A DNA stretch of 64,000 bases from Bacillus sp. MYb209. GTDB lineage: Bacteria > Bacillota > Bacilli > Bacillales > Bacillaceae_G. A program made the position numbers and the translations under genes. Shown in pieces: positions 1 to 8,128 of the stretch; position 1 is the first letter of the stretch; each line of letters opens with the position of its first letter. The stretch covers positions 124,001 through 188,000 of the forward strand of contig NZ_PCNZ01000004.1 in the NCBI RefSeq assembly GCF_002975175.1, read 5' to 3'. The notes under the pieces were generated by a model. It was not told the DNA's origin. It saw nothing but the letters and a program-made list of their open reading frames with translations, and did not search any database.

Positions 1-464
1 CGTAACCATTTATGAGTAATATCTTCCGCAACAAGCCATGAAGCTCCTAATCCATAAACATAAATAACATCTGCATTTCTCATAGCTTCAATTATTTGAT
101 TGAGAACAACTTCATCTAAATAAAGTGCTGTTTCTTGTATCGCTTGTACAGAGTTGGAAACTATTTTTTCTTTAATAGCCGTTATTGTTTCATTTGGTTC
201 AATGTCATAAAAACCTTTCTTCTCTGGGTATGAGAGATGCGATGATAAAGATACCTTTAACTCTGAAAAACTAGAAATTTCAATAGAACGACAAAGCCTA
301 GTGACCGCAGAGCTACTCGCATTAGCATGAGTAGCTAATTCATGTATAGTCATTCTAATAACTTCTTGTGGATTGTTTAAAATATATTGCGCTATTTTTC
401 TTTCAGATTTTGGTAATTGATATAATAAACTTTCAATTTTTAATAATACATTCACTACATGCAT
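1..464 (-). CDS. RpiR/MurR-family transcriptional regulator, partial (3' end outside window)
   Basis: About 154 residues are visible before the window edge. The N-terminal half is an RpiR-type helix-turn-helix (residues about 15-60, with a T-I-H-E-L-A-T-H-A-N-A-S-S-S-A-V-T-R core). The start of a SIS sugar-phosphate-binding domain follows (V-Y-V-Y-G-L-G-A-S near the edge). The ATG at 464 is preceded by AAAGGGG on the minus strand. It lies 25 bp downstream of the GlcNAc-kinase gene, so it is probably the last gene of the amino-sugar cluster. RpiR proteins sense sugar phosphates; MurNAc-6-P or GlcNAc-6-P is an inference from the neighbours. Confidence 0.85.
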   Translation of the reverse strand, partial: MHVVNVLLKIESLLYQLPKSERKIAQYILNNPQEVIRMTIHELATHANASSSAVTRLCRSIEISSFSELKVSLSSHLSYPEKKGFYDIEPNETITAIKEKIVSNSVQAIQETALYLDEVVLNQIIEAMRNADVIYVYGLGASWLVAEDITHKWL

Positions 465-489
465 ATTGAATTGCCCCTTTAACTTTTAA

Positions 490-1386
490 TTAGCTCATAT
501 ATTTCAGAGCTAAGTAATAACAGCCTAATGTAGATGATACATCTTCTAAAATAAATTGCACTTCCGGTTTTTCTTGTTTAATTTTTTCAATAAAGGAAGT
601 TTGTACAATCTGTATATTAGTTAACACACTTCCTTTAATAGCAATTGTAACATTGTTGTCAAAATTTAATTTTCCACAAACATCAAGCGTAATCTTGGCA
701 AGGTGACAGCCTGCTTGTTTGAGAATATTCTTTGCAAAATCATCACCTGCTTTTGCTTGTTGAACGATTATCGGAACAAAAGAAGCAATCTCTGCCTTAG
801 TTGAGGAATAAATAAATTTTTTTAACTCAAGCACACTCTGATAACCAAGTTTTGTTAGTATCAACTTAGTTAGGTCACTATAATTTAATCCTTCATCTTC
901 TTCTTGCGTCATTTTCATGAAAACCTGCATAGCAATCCAATAGCCACTTCCTTCATCACCAAGAATATGTCCCCAGCCACCTGCCAATTTTTCAGTATCA
1001 TTTTGAACTCCAATACTAACAGATCCTGTCCCTGAAATTGTTAAGATACCATTTTTCCCCTTTAGTAAAGCAGCATGTGCAATAATTCCATCATTTACAA
1101 TCATAAATGGAATATTAAACGCATCAGAAAGAGCATCTTTTATACCTTTTGTATTTTTAACCCCTCCATACCCCGCTAACCCTAAGCATATATACTGGCA
1201 TTCTTCATTTTTCAAAGGAACTAAGCATTTTGCAATAGCATCAATAATGTTAATAAGAGCTTGCTTTTCATTTAAAAGTAAGTTTCCGTATCCTGCTTTA
1301 CCTTCACTTATTTTTTCACCAGTTAAATCATAAGCCACTGCTTCAGTTTTAGTGCCACCACCGTCTACTCCGATAATATAATTCAT
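490..1386 (-). CDS. BadF/BadG-family N-acetylglucosamine (or MurNAc) kinase
   Basis: The 298-residue protein has an actin/hexokinase-fold ATPase signature: G-V-D-G-G-G-T-K-T-E at residues 7-16 and a second phosphate loop T-I-S-G-T-G-S near residue 118. This is the eukaryotic-type GlcNAc kinase / clostridial MurK family. It would phosphorylate cytosolic GlcNAc (possibly MurNAc) at O6 using ATP. This complements MupG upstream, whose reaction leaves unphosphorylated GlcNAc. The start has a GAGGAGG ribosome site. Substrate assignment is inference from family and context. Confidence 0.85.
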   Translation of the reverse strand: MNYIIGVDGGGTKTEAVAYDLTGEKISEGKAGYGNLLLNEKQALINIIDAIAKCLVPLKNEECQYICLGLAGYGGVKNTKGIKDALSDAFNIPFMIVNDGIIAHAALLKGKNGILTISGTGSVSIGVQNDTEKLAGGWGHILGDEGSGYWIAMQVFMKMTQEEDEGLNYSDLTKLILTKLGYQSVLELKKFIYSSTKAEIASFVPIIVQQAKAGDDFAKNILKQAGCHLAKITLDVCGKLNFDNNVTIAIKGSVLTNIQIVQTSFIEKIKQEKPEVQFILEDVSSTLGCYYLALKYMS

Positions 1387-1412
1387 ATAGATTCCTCCTC
1401 ATTCATAAAGTA

Positions 1413-1470
1413 AAACTTCAATCAGTGGGTGTTTTCTTCATCCCCTATTGATTATTCCACCTAACCAAAC
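1413..1470 (-). repeat. dispersed imperfect-palindrome repeat, copy 1
   Basis: Read on the minus strand, it aligns over most of its length with the copy at 38532-38596: a CGATTGGT-like start, then AATAATCA, a GGGGATGAA centre, and ACTGATTnAAGTTT at the end. It lies between mupG and the kinase gene. It resembles the short dispersed repeats of B. cereus-group genomes; I do not assign a named class. Confidence 0.65.
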
Positions 1471-1560
1471 GAGCTTTTATAGGTAGTTTACCGCCTAACT
1501 AACATCTTCGCTTCCACCAAATTTTGAGGTGAAAGTATTCCTATCCTCGAATAGTGGGAT

Positions 1561-1594
1561 AAACAAAAAAGGAAGGAGCGTTCTGTTCCTTCCT
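1561..1594 (-). terminator. intrinsic terminator after the DUF871/MupG gene
   Basis: On the minus strand a GGAAGGA ... TCCTTCC hairpin is followed by TTTTTTGTTT. It sits just after the mupG stop codon, so the kinase-regulator pair downstream may depend on read-through or a weak internal promoter. Confidence 0.75.
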
Positions 1595-1626
1595 TTCCCC
1601 TTGGTTTGAGATTTTTTTTGATAAAA

Positions 1627-2712
1627 TCACTTAATTGAAAATTGGAATTTCTCCCAAGGATTTAGATAATCAAGGAGAAAAATTTCTTCCTCAACTATCC
1701 TACCAACTACATTTGTTTTACCTGAATTCTGCATTTCTTTCAATGCAATTTGCAGTTCACCTTTATATTGTCCGTATAGCTTATTTTCAATTAAAATATC
1801 TCCCCTTCTAATATCAGGGGTATATGTTGGTTCAAATTCTTCTCGTTTATATTTTACACGTGATTGAGTCGAGCGAATAAGATATTCTGAAACGTCTCCA
1901 CGATAGAAATGAGGTTCTTCTAGCACAATCTTTTTTTCTAACTCTGTAATCGTATCATATAGTTCTATATTAAACGTACATAGCTCACGGTTTAATTTAC
2001 CGAGCGCTTCTAATTCAACCTCTGATGCATATGCGTTAGCAATAATCACATCATCAATTACTTCTGTTGCAAATAAGTGTTTCGCTTGCGTTACTATTGG
2101 TAATTCACGATGCATTTCAAGTGTACATAAACCTTCCGTTACTGGCCAAGGCCCATAAGTTGCTGCGTGCGAACTGATGAATGCGGAAGTTCGAATATTG
2201 TGAAATTTGAATTTTTCACAACACTTTAGAAAATGATCATAACTTAATCCTGCATAACGATGAGGATAGAAGTTATGTGAACCTACTAAGTTCTCTTTAT
2301 TAGGCTTATAAGCAATAATATTATCTAAATAATTCGTTGCATTACTCATATTAATTTCGATTTTTAAATTATAGGGATTATATGTCATGATAGACTCTTC
2401 ATTCCCTGTAAACCCCATATCTAGACGAATTCCATACGCTCCTAAATCAGAAAAGAATGATAAATCAGCATAGGATATATCTAAATCCCCAAATACTCGA
2501 GGAGAAATATCGACCATTACTTCCATGCCTAATTGATTTGCAAATTCAATTATTTCTTTAAATTCCTTAATAATTTTTTCTTTATCACCTTCTACCGAAA
2601 GTAGGCAAGTAAAGATTTTTTTGAACCCATATTTTTGCGCCAGTACAATATACTCTTTATCCTTTTCTATAGTTGAATGTTCCGGATAAATAGAAACACC
2701 TAATTTTCTCAT
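1627..2712 (-). CDS. mupG: DUF871 family protein, MupG-like 6-phospho-N-acetylmuramidase (GH170)
   Basis: The 361-residue protein has the DUF871 layout: an N-terminal TIM-barrel-like part starting M-R-K-L-G-V-S-I-Y-P-E-H and a C-terminal beta domain. In Staphylococcus aureus the family member MupG cleaves MurNAc-6-P-GlcNAc, made by PTS import of MurNAc-GlcNAc, to MurNAc-6-P and GlcNAc. The neighbours murQ (uses MurNAc-6-P) and a GlcNAc kinase fit that reaction exactly. Cytoplasmic; no signal peptide. Family assignment is strong; the activity is by homology. The start has AAAGGTGG upstream, and the gene begins 33 bp after PTS IIA. Confidence 0.85.
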   Translation of the reverse strand: MRKLGVSIYPEHSTIEKDKEYIVLAQKYGFKKIFTCLLSVEGDKEKIIKEFKEIIEFANQLGMEVMVDISPRVFGDLDISYADLSFFSDLGAYGIRLDMGFTGNEESIMTYNPYNLKIEINMSNATNYLDNIIAYKPNKENLVGSHNFYPHRYAGLSYDHFLKCCEKFKFHNIRTSAFISSHAATYGPWPVTEGLCTLEMHRELPIVTQAKHLFATEVIDDVIIANAYASEVELEALGKLNRELCTFNIELYDTITELEKKIVLEEPHFYRGDVSEYLIRSTQSRVKYKREEFEPTYTPDIRRGDILIENKLYGQYKGELQIALKEMQNSGKTNVVGRIVEEEIFLLDYLNPWEKFQFSIK

Positions 2713-2745
2713 CTTTAAACCACCTTTACCTTTCTACATCCTCCA

Positions 2746-3075
2746 TTATTGTTGTGGCGCTAGTTTTTTTATGATACGAATCATATGTTCAATCAGCTTT
2801 TGTTCACTTATCGCTGTCATTAAGTGATCTTGAGCATGGATCATTAACAATGTTTTTTCACTTGGAACTCCATTCAATTCAGCTTGAATTAACTTTGTTT
2901 GTGTTTTATGAGCCAAGCTAAGTTCTTCCCCAGCTTGGTTAATAAGTTCTGTCGCTCTTTCAAAGTTAAATTCTTCTGCGGCTGTTAATGCTTCATAAGC
3001 TAATCCTCTCGCATTTCCACCATGAGAAATAATTTCAAAAATTTCCATTTCATTATTATTGATTTCTGTTGACAT
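2746..3075 (-). CDS. PTS lactose/cellobiose-family enzyme IIA
   Basis: The 109-residue all-helical IIA protein has the family phosphorylation motif M-I-H-A-Q-D-H-L-M. His80 would be the phospho-histidine and Asp83 the trimer-stabilising acidic residue. It takes phosphate from HPr and passes it to IIB (6254-6559). Relatives include CelC, ChbA and LacF. The sugar is not readable from IIA alone. It lies between the GH4 enzyme (116 bp gap upstream) and mupG. Confidence 0.92.
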   Translation of the reverse strand: MSTEINNNEMEIFEIISHGGNARGLAYEALTAAEEFNFERATELINQAGEELSLAHKTQTKLIQAELNGVPSEKTLLMIHAQDHLMTAISEQKLIEHMIRIIKKLAPQQ

Positions 3076-3191
3076 ATCTTAACACTCCTCATCTTAATAA
3101 ATTTTAAATACGGCATTCCCTAAAAGAATCAATGTTTCAGAGAATATCAGATTTCAATTGGTCTTTACTATTAAATTTCTTATTATTCTAA

Positions 3192-4514
3192 TCAGCTAAA
3201 AAATAGTGGTAAATACTCTTTATGTGCTTTTAATAGTTCCTGTAATACAGCTTCTGCTAAATCATCACTTGGAATAAGCGGGTTAATTGATAAGGCTAAT
3301 AAAGCCTTATCATAAGAACCTGTTACAGCTGCCTCAGCACCTACTCTTTCAAATGATTTGATTTGTTGAATTAACCCTTGAACTTGAACTGGTAATTTCC
3401 CCATTGTTATAGGGGCTGGTCCATTTTTTGTTACAATACAACTTACTTCAACAGCTGAATCATAATCGATTTCGGTAATGGATCCTTTGTTTTGGACATT
3501 TAATACTTGAATGTCTTTTTTATCATTATAAATAGAAGAAATAACATTACACGCCGCGTCACTATAGTACGCACCACCCCGCTGTTCTAATTGTGGAGGT
3601 TTAATGTCAAGTTTTTCATCTTTGTACAAATCAAACAGATCTCCCTCTAGTTTTTTGACAATTTCAGCACGGGTTTTTCCTGATTTAAATGCTTCTAATT
3701 CTTCATCTAAAATATTTTTTGTTTTGTAATAATAACGATGGTATGGGCATGGTACTACACCTAATGATTTCAAAAATCTTGGATTCCAAGGAAGAGGTGC
3801 AATATTCTTCATTGTCATTTGAATTTCTGGATTTCCTAGCATTTCAAGCACTTTCTCTGTCACTTCTTGATCATCAACGTACACGTGTGTCCCAAATACC
3901 ATGTGGTTTAATCCCGCAAAATCAATGTGTACTCTCCCCATCTCCATACCTAACATTTTTGAAATAGACATATGCATATTAAATGGCACATTACATACAC
4001 CAATAACTTTTTTATGCTTACTGTAACGAAGAAGAGCTTCCGTTACCATTCCAGCAGGGTTTGTAAAGTTAATTAACCATGCATTTGGGCAAAGTTCTTG
4101 CATTTCTTCTGCGACTTCTAGAAGCACAGGGATTGTTCGTAATGCTTTAAATAGCCCACCTGCACCATTTGTTTCTTGGCCAATTAATCCCAGTTGTAAA
4201 GGAATACGTTCGTCTTTAACTCGAGCATCTAGTAAACCGACTCTCATTTGCGTTGTCACAAAATCAGCATTCTGTAAAGCTTGACGACGGTCTAATGTTA
4301 AATGAATTTCCATTGGAACTCCTGCTTTTTCAACCATTCTTTGTGCTAAGGACCCTACAATTTCAAGTTTTTCTCTTCCTTCTTCAATATCCACTAACCA
4401 AATTTCTCTAACTGGTAGCTCATCGTAACGTTTAATGAAACCTTCAATTAATTCTGGCGTGTAACTGGATCCGCCACCAATTGTAGCAATTTTTATTCCC
4501 TTTTGCTTTTCCAT
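3192..4514 (-). CDS. GH4-family NAD-dependent 6-phospho-beta-glycosidase (CelF/ChbF/LicH type)
   Basis: The 440-residue protein has the GH4 signature set: an NAD-binding I-A-T-I-G-G-G-S-S-Y-T-P at residues 9-20, N-F-T-N-P-A-G at 149-155, the metal-site C-N-V-P at 174-177 and G-L-N-H at 201-204. GH4 enzymes oxidise C3 of the phosphorylated sugar with NAD+ and eliminate the glycosidic bond with a Mn2+ site. ChbF-like members act on chitobiose-6-P and LicH/CelF on cellobiose-6-P. Here the neighbours suggest a GlcNAc- or MurNAc-containing disaccharide phosphate (inference). GAGGTG ribosome site. Confidence 0.92.
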   Translation of the reverse strand: MEKQKGIKIATIGGGSSYTPELIEGFIKRYDELPVREIWLVDIEEGREKLEIVGSLAQRMVEKAGVPMEIHLTLDRRQALQNADFVTTQMRVGLLDARVKDERIPLQLGLIGQETNGAGGLFKALRTIPVLLEVAEEMQELCPNAWLINFTNPAGMVTEALLRYSKHKKVIGVCNVPFNMHMSISKMLGMEMGRVHIDFAGLNHMVFGTHVYVDDQEVTEKVLEMLGNPEIQMTMKNIAPLPWNPRFLKSLGVVPCPYHRYYYKTKNILDEELEAFKSGKTRAEIVKKLEGDLFDLYKDEKLDIKPPQLEQRGGAYYSDAACNVISSIYNDKKDIQVLNVQNKGSITEIDYDSAVEVSCIVTKNGPAPITMGKLPVQVQGLIQQIKSFERVGAEAAVTGSYDKALLALSINPLIPSDDLAEAVLQELLKAHKEYLPLFFS

Positions 4515-4557
4515 TTCACTAACACCTCATTTTAGATAACGAACTTTTTCTTTTCAT

Positions 4558-4842
4558 TTACGCATAGACAATAGGGTAACAAATTAGTGCACTCACTACT
4601 ATTAAAGACAAGAACAAAATTAACGCTTGTTTCTTGTTTTTAAACTTACCTTCAACCAAAGTAATAACAACAGTTAATCCTGCACTGAAGGCAAAGGTAT
4701 TACCTAGGTACAATGACAATTGTTTATCTATCCCACCCACATTCATTAAAGGATTAAAGATAAGATTAAAAACAAGAATAAAACTAAAAAGTAAAAATGC
4801 ACTTTTGTAACTAAAAAAGTGAATTTTGGATGTTGAATTCAT
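4558..4842 (-). CDS. small membrane protein of the PTS operon, unknown function
   Basis: The 94-residue protein is mostly hydrophobic, with about three predicted membrane segments (roughly residues 12-30, 45-62 and 75-93) and a short basic loop F-K-N-K-K in between. It has a good ribosome site (AAGGGGG). It lies between the IIC gene and the GH4 gene in the same direction, with 43-71 bp gaps. I do not recognise a family. Co-location suggests an accessory role in transport of the same sugar, but nothing in the sequence proves it. Confidence 0.75.
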   Translation of the reverse strand: MNSTSKIHFFSYKSAFLLFSFILVFNLIFNPLMNVGGIDKQLSLYLGNTFAFSAGLTVVITLVEGKFKNKKQALILFLSLIVVSALICYPIVYA

Positions 4843-4913
4843 TTTTATCCCCCTTCTCTTTTCATATTAAAAGGAGCTTGAAGCAATTAGTCCCAAACTC
4901 CTTTCAAATATTT

Positions 4914-6203
4914 TTATAAGGCCACGTTCGTGTCTTCTGTTGTTTCTGTTGTATTTTCTTGTTCTAAAAGCTTTTTATCATACATTTTAAAGAATGGTAG
5001 ATAAATAGTAACTGAGATTGCAAGATTGACTAATACAAGAATGATTGCTCTCCAATCACCGCCTGTTGAAAGATAGGCACCTATTGGGGCTGGCAATGTC
5101 CATGGAACCATTACATACGTTGGATTAACTAATCCTATTGACGTCGCGATGTACGCAAGTGTCGCACCAATTAATGGTGTTATAACAAACGGAATAATTA
5201 AGATTGGATTTAATACAATTGGCATCCCAAAAATAACAGGTTCATTGATGTTAAATATGCTCGGAACAATTGTCGCTCTCGCCATCGTCTTACTATAACT
5301 AGATTTTGCTGTTAATAACATAGCAATTACTAACCCTAATGTTGCGCCAGAACCACCAATCCAAATAAACCATTGGAAAAATGTTTCAGGAGCTATGTGA
5401 GGGATTGCCTTTCCAGCTGCAACTGCTGCTGAATTATTAGCTAAATAAACTTCCCAAACTGGACGAGCAACAGCACCTACAACTGATACCCCATGAATAC
5501 CGAATGCCCAGAAGAATGTTATTAAAAAGACAGGGATTAATACGCCCGGTAGTGTATCTCCTGCTTTAATAAGTGGTGCAACAGCTTTATCAACAAGTGA
5601 ATGTAGATCAATACCCAAGACTACTGTAATTAATGTCATGATAACCAGTACAATTGTAACTGGTATTAACGCTTCAAATGAACGGGCTACAGAAGTTGGA
5701 ACGGAATCTGGCATTTTGATTGTAATATTTTTGGTCTTACATAGACGTAAAATTTCAACCGCAAATATGGAAACAATCATCCCTACAAAGAGTCCATGCC
5801 CACCAAGATTTGACATCGGCAACACAAAACCTACACCCTCTATCATTTTCACGCCTATTGTGAACAAGAAAGCAGCTACCGATAGTAATCCTCCTGATAG
5901 AGGATCTAACTTATAACTTTGAGACAAACTATAGCCTATTCCAAAAGTAATATATAGAGTCATAATAAACATCGTTAATCGATAGGGTATTAAAATATCT
6001 GCGACGTGTTTTGCTGCCCATTCACCTATTGTGGAATCTGCTGCTACGGGTGGGAAGGCAATAATAAGAAATAAGCTCCCGAAGATGATGAATGGTAAAG
6101 CAGAAACTACCCCATCACGTATTGCACGTAAATGTTTTTGCTCAGACAATTTAGCCATGGGTGTTGAAAGATTATTTTCTAAAAAAGCGATAAACTTATC
6201 CAT
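4914..6203 (-). CDS. PTS lactose/cellobiose-family enzyme IIC (membrane permease)
   Basis: The 429-residue integral membrane protein starts M-D-K-F-I-A-F-L and has about ten hydrophobic segments and the EIIC-Lac/Cel family region G-G-S-G-A-T-L-G. The ATG at 6203 is preferred because AAAGGGG lies 9 bp upstream; an in-frame TTG lies two codons earlier. It forms the sugar channel that receives phosphate from IIB. A chitobiose/cellobiose-like substrate is likely by family; a peptidoglycan disaccharide is suggested by murQ and mupG in the same operon. Confidence 0.92.
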   Translation of the reverse strand: MDKFIAFLENNLSTPMAKLSEQKHLRAIRDGVVSALPFIIFGSLFLIIAFPPVAADSTIGEWAAKHVADILIPYRLTMFIMTLYITFGIGYSLSQSYKLDPLSGGLLSVAAFLFTIGVKMIEGVGFVLPMSNLGGHGLFVGMIVSIFAVEILRLCKTKNITIKMPDSVPTSVARSFEALIPVTIVLVIMTLITVVLGIDLHSLVDKAVAPLIKAGDTLPGVLIPVFLITFFWAFGIHGVSVVGAVARPVWEVYLANNSAAVAAGKAIPHIAPETFFQWFIWIGGSGATLGLVIAMLLTAKSSYSKTMARATIVPSIFNINEPVIFGMPIVLNPILIIPFVITPLIGATLAYIATSIGLVNPTYVMVPWTLPAPIGAYLSTGGDWRAIILVLVNLAISVTIYLPFFKMYDKKLLEQENTTETTEDTNVAL

Positions 6204-6253
6204 TTGCAAATTCCCCTTTAGCTATTTAATAGTTAAACCTATTTGTTGGATTA

Positions 6254-6559
6254 TTACTTTATAAGTTCATTTACTAACTTTAATAGAATAGGTCCACCAA
6301 GAGGGCTGTATGCTTGGGCTGGGATTACTTGACATGGTACTCCGGCTTCATCTGCAGAGCTTTTAAAACTATCAAAACGATGTTTTACTTGTGGGGCTAC
6401 CATAGCAACATCCCAACCGTTACGTACTTCTGAATCAAATTCTTGAGTACCAACTGCCAATACCTCTAAATCCACCCCTTGTTTTCCACCCTCTTTTTTT
6501 AAAGCGCTTACAATAATTGCGCTTGACATTCCACCAGAACATACGAATAATACCTTCAT
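6254..6559 (-). CDS. PTS lactose/cellobiose-family enzyme IIB
   Basis: The 101-residue protein has the phospho-cysteine loop M-K-V-L-F-V-C-S-G-G-M-S-S-A, with Cys7 as the phosphorylated residue. It carries phosphate from IIA to the IIC-bound sugar. It is separated from IIC by about 50 bp and follows murQ directly. AGGGGG ribosome site. Length and motif are typical of CelA/ChbB-type IIB. Confidence 0.93.
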   Translation of the reverse strand: MKVLFVCSGGMSSAIIVSALKKEGGKQGVDLEVLAVGTQEFDSEVRNGWDVAMVAPQVKHRFDSFKSSADEAGVPCQVIPAQAYSPLGGPILLKLVNELIK

Positions 6560-6598
6560 CTTTATTCCCCCTACTACTTCTTTTTTATTTAATAAATT

Positions 6599-7483
6599 TC
6601 AAAGCGCTTTTCTTATAAATCCTTCTGCAACTTTTAAGCGTTCTACCGCTTCTTCATAAGAAATATTTGTCAAAATCATAACAATGGCAATTTTAGGTTG
6701 ATTATTTGCCTTTACTAAGTATTCTTCTGCCACTTTGTAACTACATTCAGTGGCATCCATAATAATACGTTTTGCACGTTCAACTAGCTTTTCGTTTGTT
6801 AGCTGTAAATCTACCATTAAGTTCCCATAAACTTTTCCAATCCCAACCATTGAAGCTGTCGAGAGCATGTTACATACTAATTTTTGAGCCGTTCCGGCTT
6901 TTAAGCGAGTAGATCCCGTCAGTACCTCAGGTCCGTTTACAACTTCAATAGCAACTGTAGCAATTTTTCCAATCTCTGACTCTTTATTACAACTTATTGA
7001 AACTGTACCTGCCCCAAGTTGATTTGCATAATTTAAGCCTGCAATAACATAAGGAGTACGCCCACTTGCAGCAATACCTACTACAACATCCTTACTAGTT
7101 AATTGAATTTCCTTTAAATCTTTAAGGCTTAATGTGAAACTATCTTCTGCCCCTTCAACCGCCTTAATAAATGCACTTTCCCCACCTGCGATTAGACCTA
7201 TTACTTTATTAGGATCAGTGTTAAACGTTGGTGGACATTCTACAGCATCCAACAATCCAATCCGTCCACTTGTTCCAGCACCTATATAGATTAATCTGCC
7301 GCCTTGTTTCATTGCTACAACAATCATCTCTACAGCCTTTGCAATTTGAGGAAGTTCCTTTTGAACACAGTGAGCAACTTTTATGTCTTCTTCATTCATC
7401 ACCTCCAGTAAATTAAGCGTTTTCATTTCATCTAAAAACATAGTTTTTTCATTACGACATTCCGTTGTTAAATGTTCTATCAT
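6599..7483 (-). CDS. murQ: N-acetylmuramic acid 6-phosphate etherase
   Basis: MurQ cleaves the lactyl ether of MurNAc-6-P to give GlcNAc-6-P and D-lactate. From the ATG at 7483 it has 294 residues, the usual length. The SIS motif G-A-G-T-S-G-R is at 68-74 and the acidic residues corresponding to E. coli Glu83 and Glu114 are at 82 and 113. The ATG at 7483 is preferred over one at 7492 because AGAGGG then sits 9 bp upstream. It is the first gene of the PTS operon and has a clear promoter (7532-7560). Confidence 0.95.
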   Translation of the reverse strand: MIEHLTTECRNEKTMFLDEMKTLNLLEVMNEEDIKVAHCVQKELPQIAKAVEMIVVAMKQGGRLIYIGAGTSGRIGLLDAVECPPTFNTDPNKVIGLIAGGESAFIKAVEGAEDSFTLSLKDLKEIQLTSKDVVVGIAASGRTPYVIAGLNYANQLGAGTVSISCNKESEIGKIATVAIEVVNGPEVLTGSTRLKAGTAQKLVCNMLSTASMVGIGKVYGNLMVDLQLTNEKLVERAKRIIMDATECSYKVAEEYLVKANNQPKIAIVMILTNISYEEAVERLKVAEGFIRKAL

Positions 7484-7531
7484 ATACACCATCCCTCTAC
7501 CATTCGTAATCTAATCACTTTCTTTGATACG

Positions 7532-7560
7532 ACTATAACACCACTAAAAATAAATTTCAA
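7532..7560 (-). promoter_or_regulatory. sigma-A promoter of the murQ-PTS operon
   Basis: Minus strand TTGAAA, 17-bp spacer, TATAGT: each hexamer has one mismatch to consensus. Transcription would start near 7525. A perfect 10-bp palindrome TGAAATTTCA (7582-7591) and a related TTGAAATTT overlap the upstream side and could be an RpiR-type operator (inference). Confidence 0.7.
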
Positions 7561-7635
7561 TTATTTTCCGTAAAATTAAAATGAAATTTCAAAACTGTAT
7601 ATACAACTAGAATATTAGCGAGTATAATACATAAT

Positions 7636-7649
7636 TGTTAACGCTTACA
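7636..7649. promoter_or_regulatory. cre-like catabolite control site
   Basis: TGTTAACGCTTACA fits the CcpA cre consensus TGWNANCGNTNWCA with no mismatch. It lies about 110 bp upstream of the predicted murQ start site, on the side of the decayed plus-strand gene, so which transcript it controls is unclear. Confidence 0.65.
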
Positions 7650-7682
7650 CAATTATAAACTATACGGATAAGAAAGAGGTTC

Positions 7683-8000
7683 ATGCTATTGAGTAAAAAA
7701 TTCGTGGTAGATTAAAATACCTTTAGAGAATCAACTGAACTTTCGAATCTTAATGAACTACCTGAGAGCATCAAGATTGGGTACTGCCTCATGAACAATT
7801 GTGCTTTTATCCAAGCCTTCCAAAAGAACAAAAATTTATGATTGACGCTATCATGTCAGGTGTTAAGAATTATGATATCAATGTAGTACACATGAATGAT
7901 TATTCTATCCTTACAAGATTGTTAAAGTCCCTTTTTCTGATGAAGCTACATATAGAATGCGGAAAAAGTATATTTATAACTATAGAAAACTGGCGCTGTG
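7683..8000 (+). pseudogene. decayed small gene, unidentified
   Basis: A good ribosome site (AAAGAGGT, 7673-7680) precedes an ATG at 7683, but the frame stops after ten codons. Protein-like sequence then continues in different frames: F-R-E-S-T-E-L-S-N-L-N-E-L-P-E, then S-L-P-K-E-Q-K-F-M-I-D-A-I-M-S-G-V-K-N-Y from about 7807, then V-P-F-S-D-E-A-T-Y-R-M-R-K-K-Y ending in a TGA near 8000. This pattern suggests at least two frameshifts and a nonsense change in one gene of about 100 codons. I do not recognise the family. Confidence 0.5.
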
Positions 8001-8128
8001 ACAATGTATATAATCTTGTTATATATATTAATCAAGCCATTAAGTTTCACTTTATCATGGTTTTATAAGAACTCGTTTTGTTGATTAGTAAGGAACTTAA
8101 AAATCTATGAAAAGTAGGTGTAATAATA

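Noticed and set aside
7780-7860. Resemblance to a REP-associated transposase (C-L-M-N-N motif)
   Set aside because: The motif lies in a short frame that does not continue and lacks the histidines of that family.
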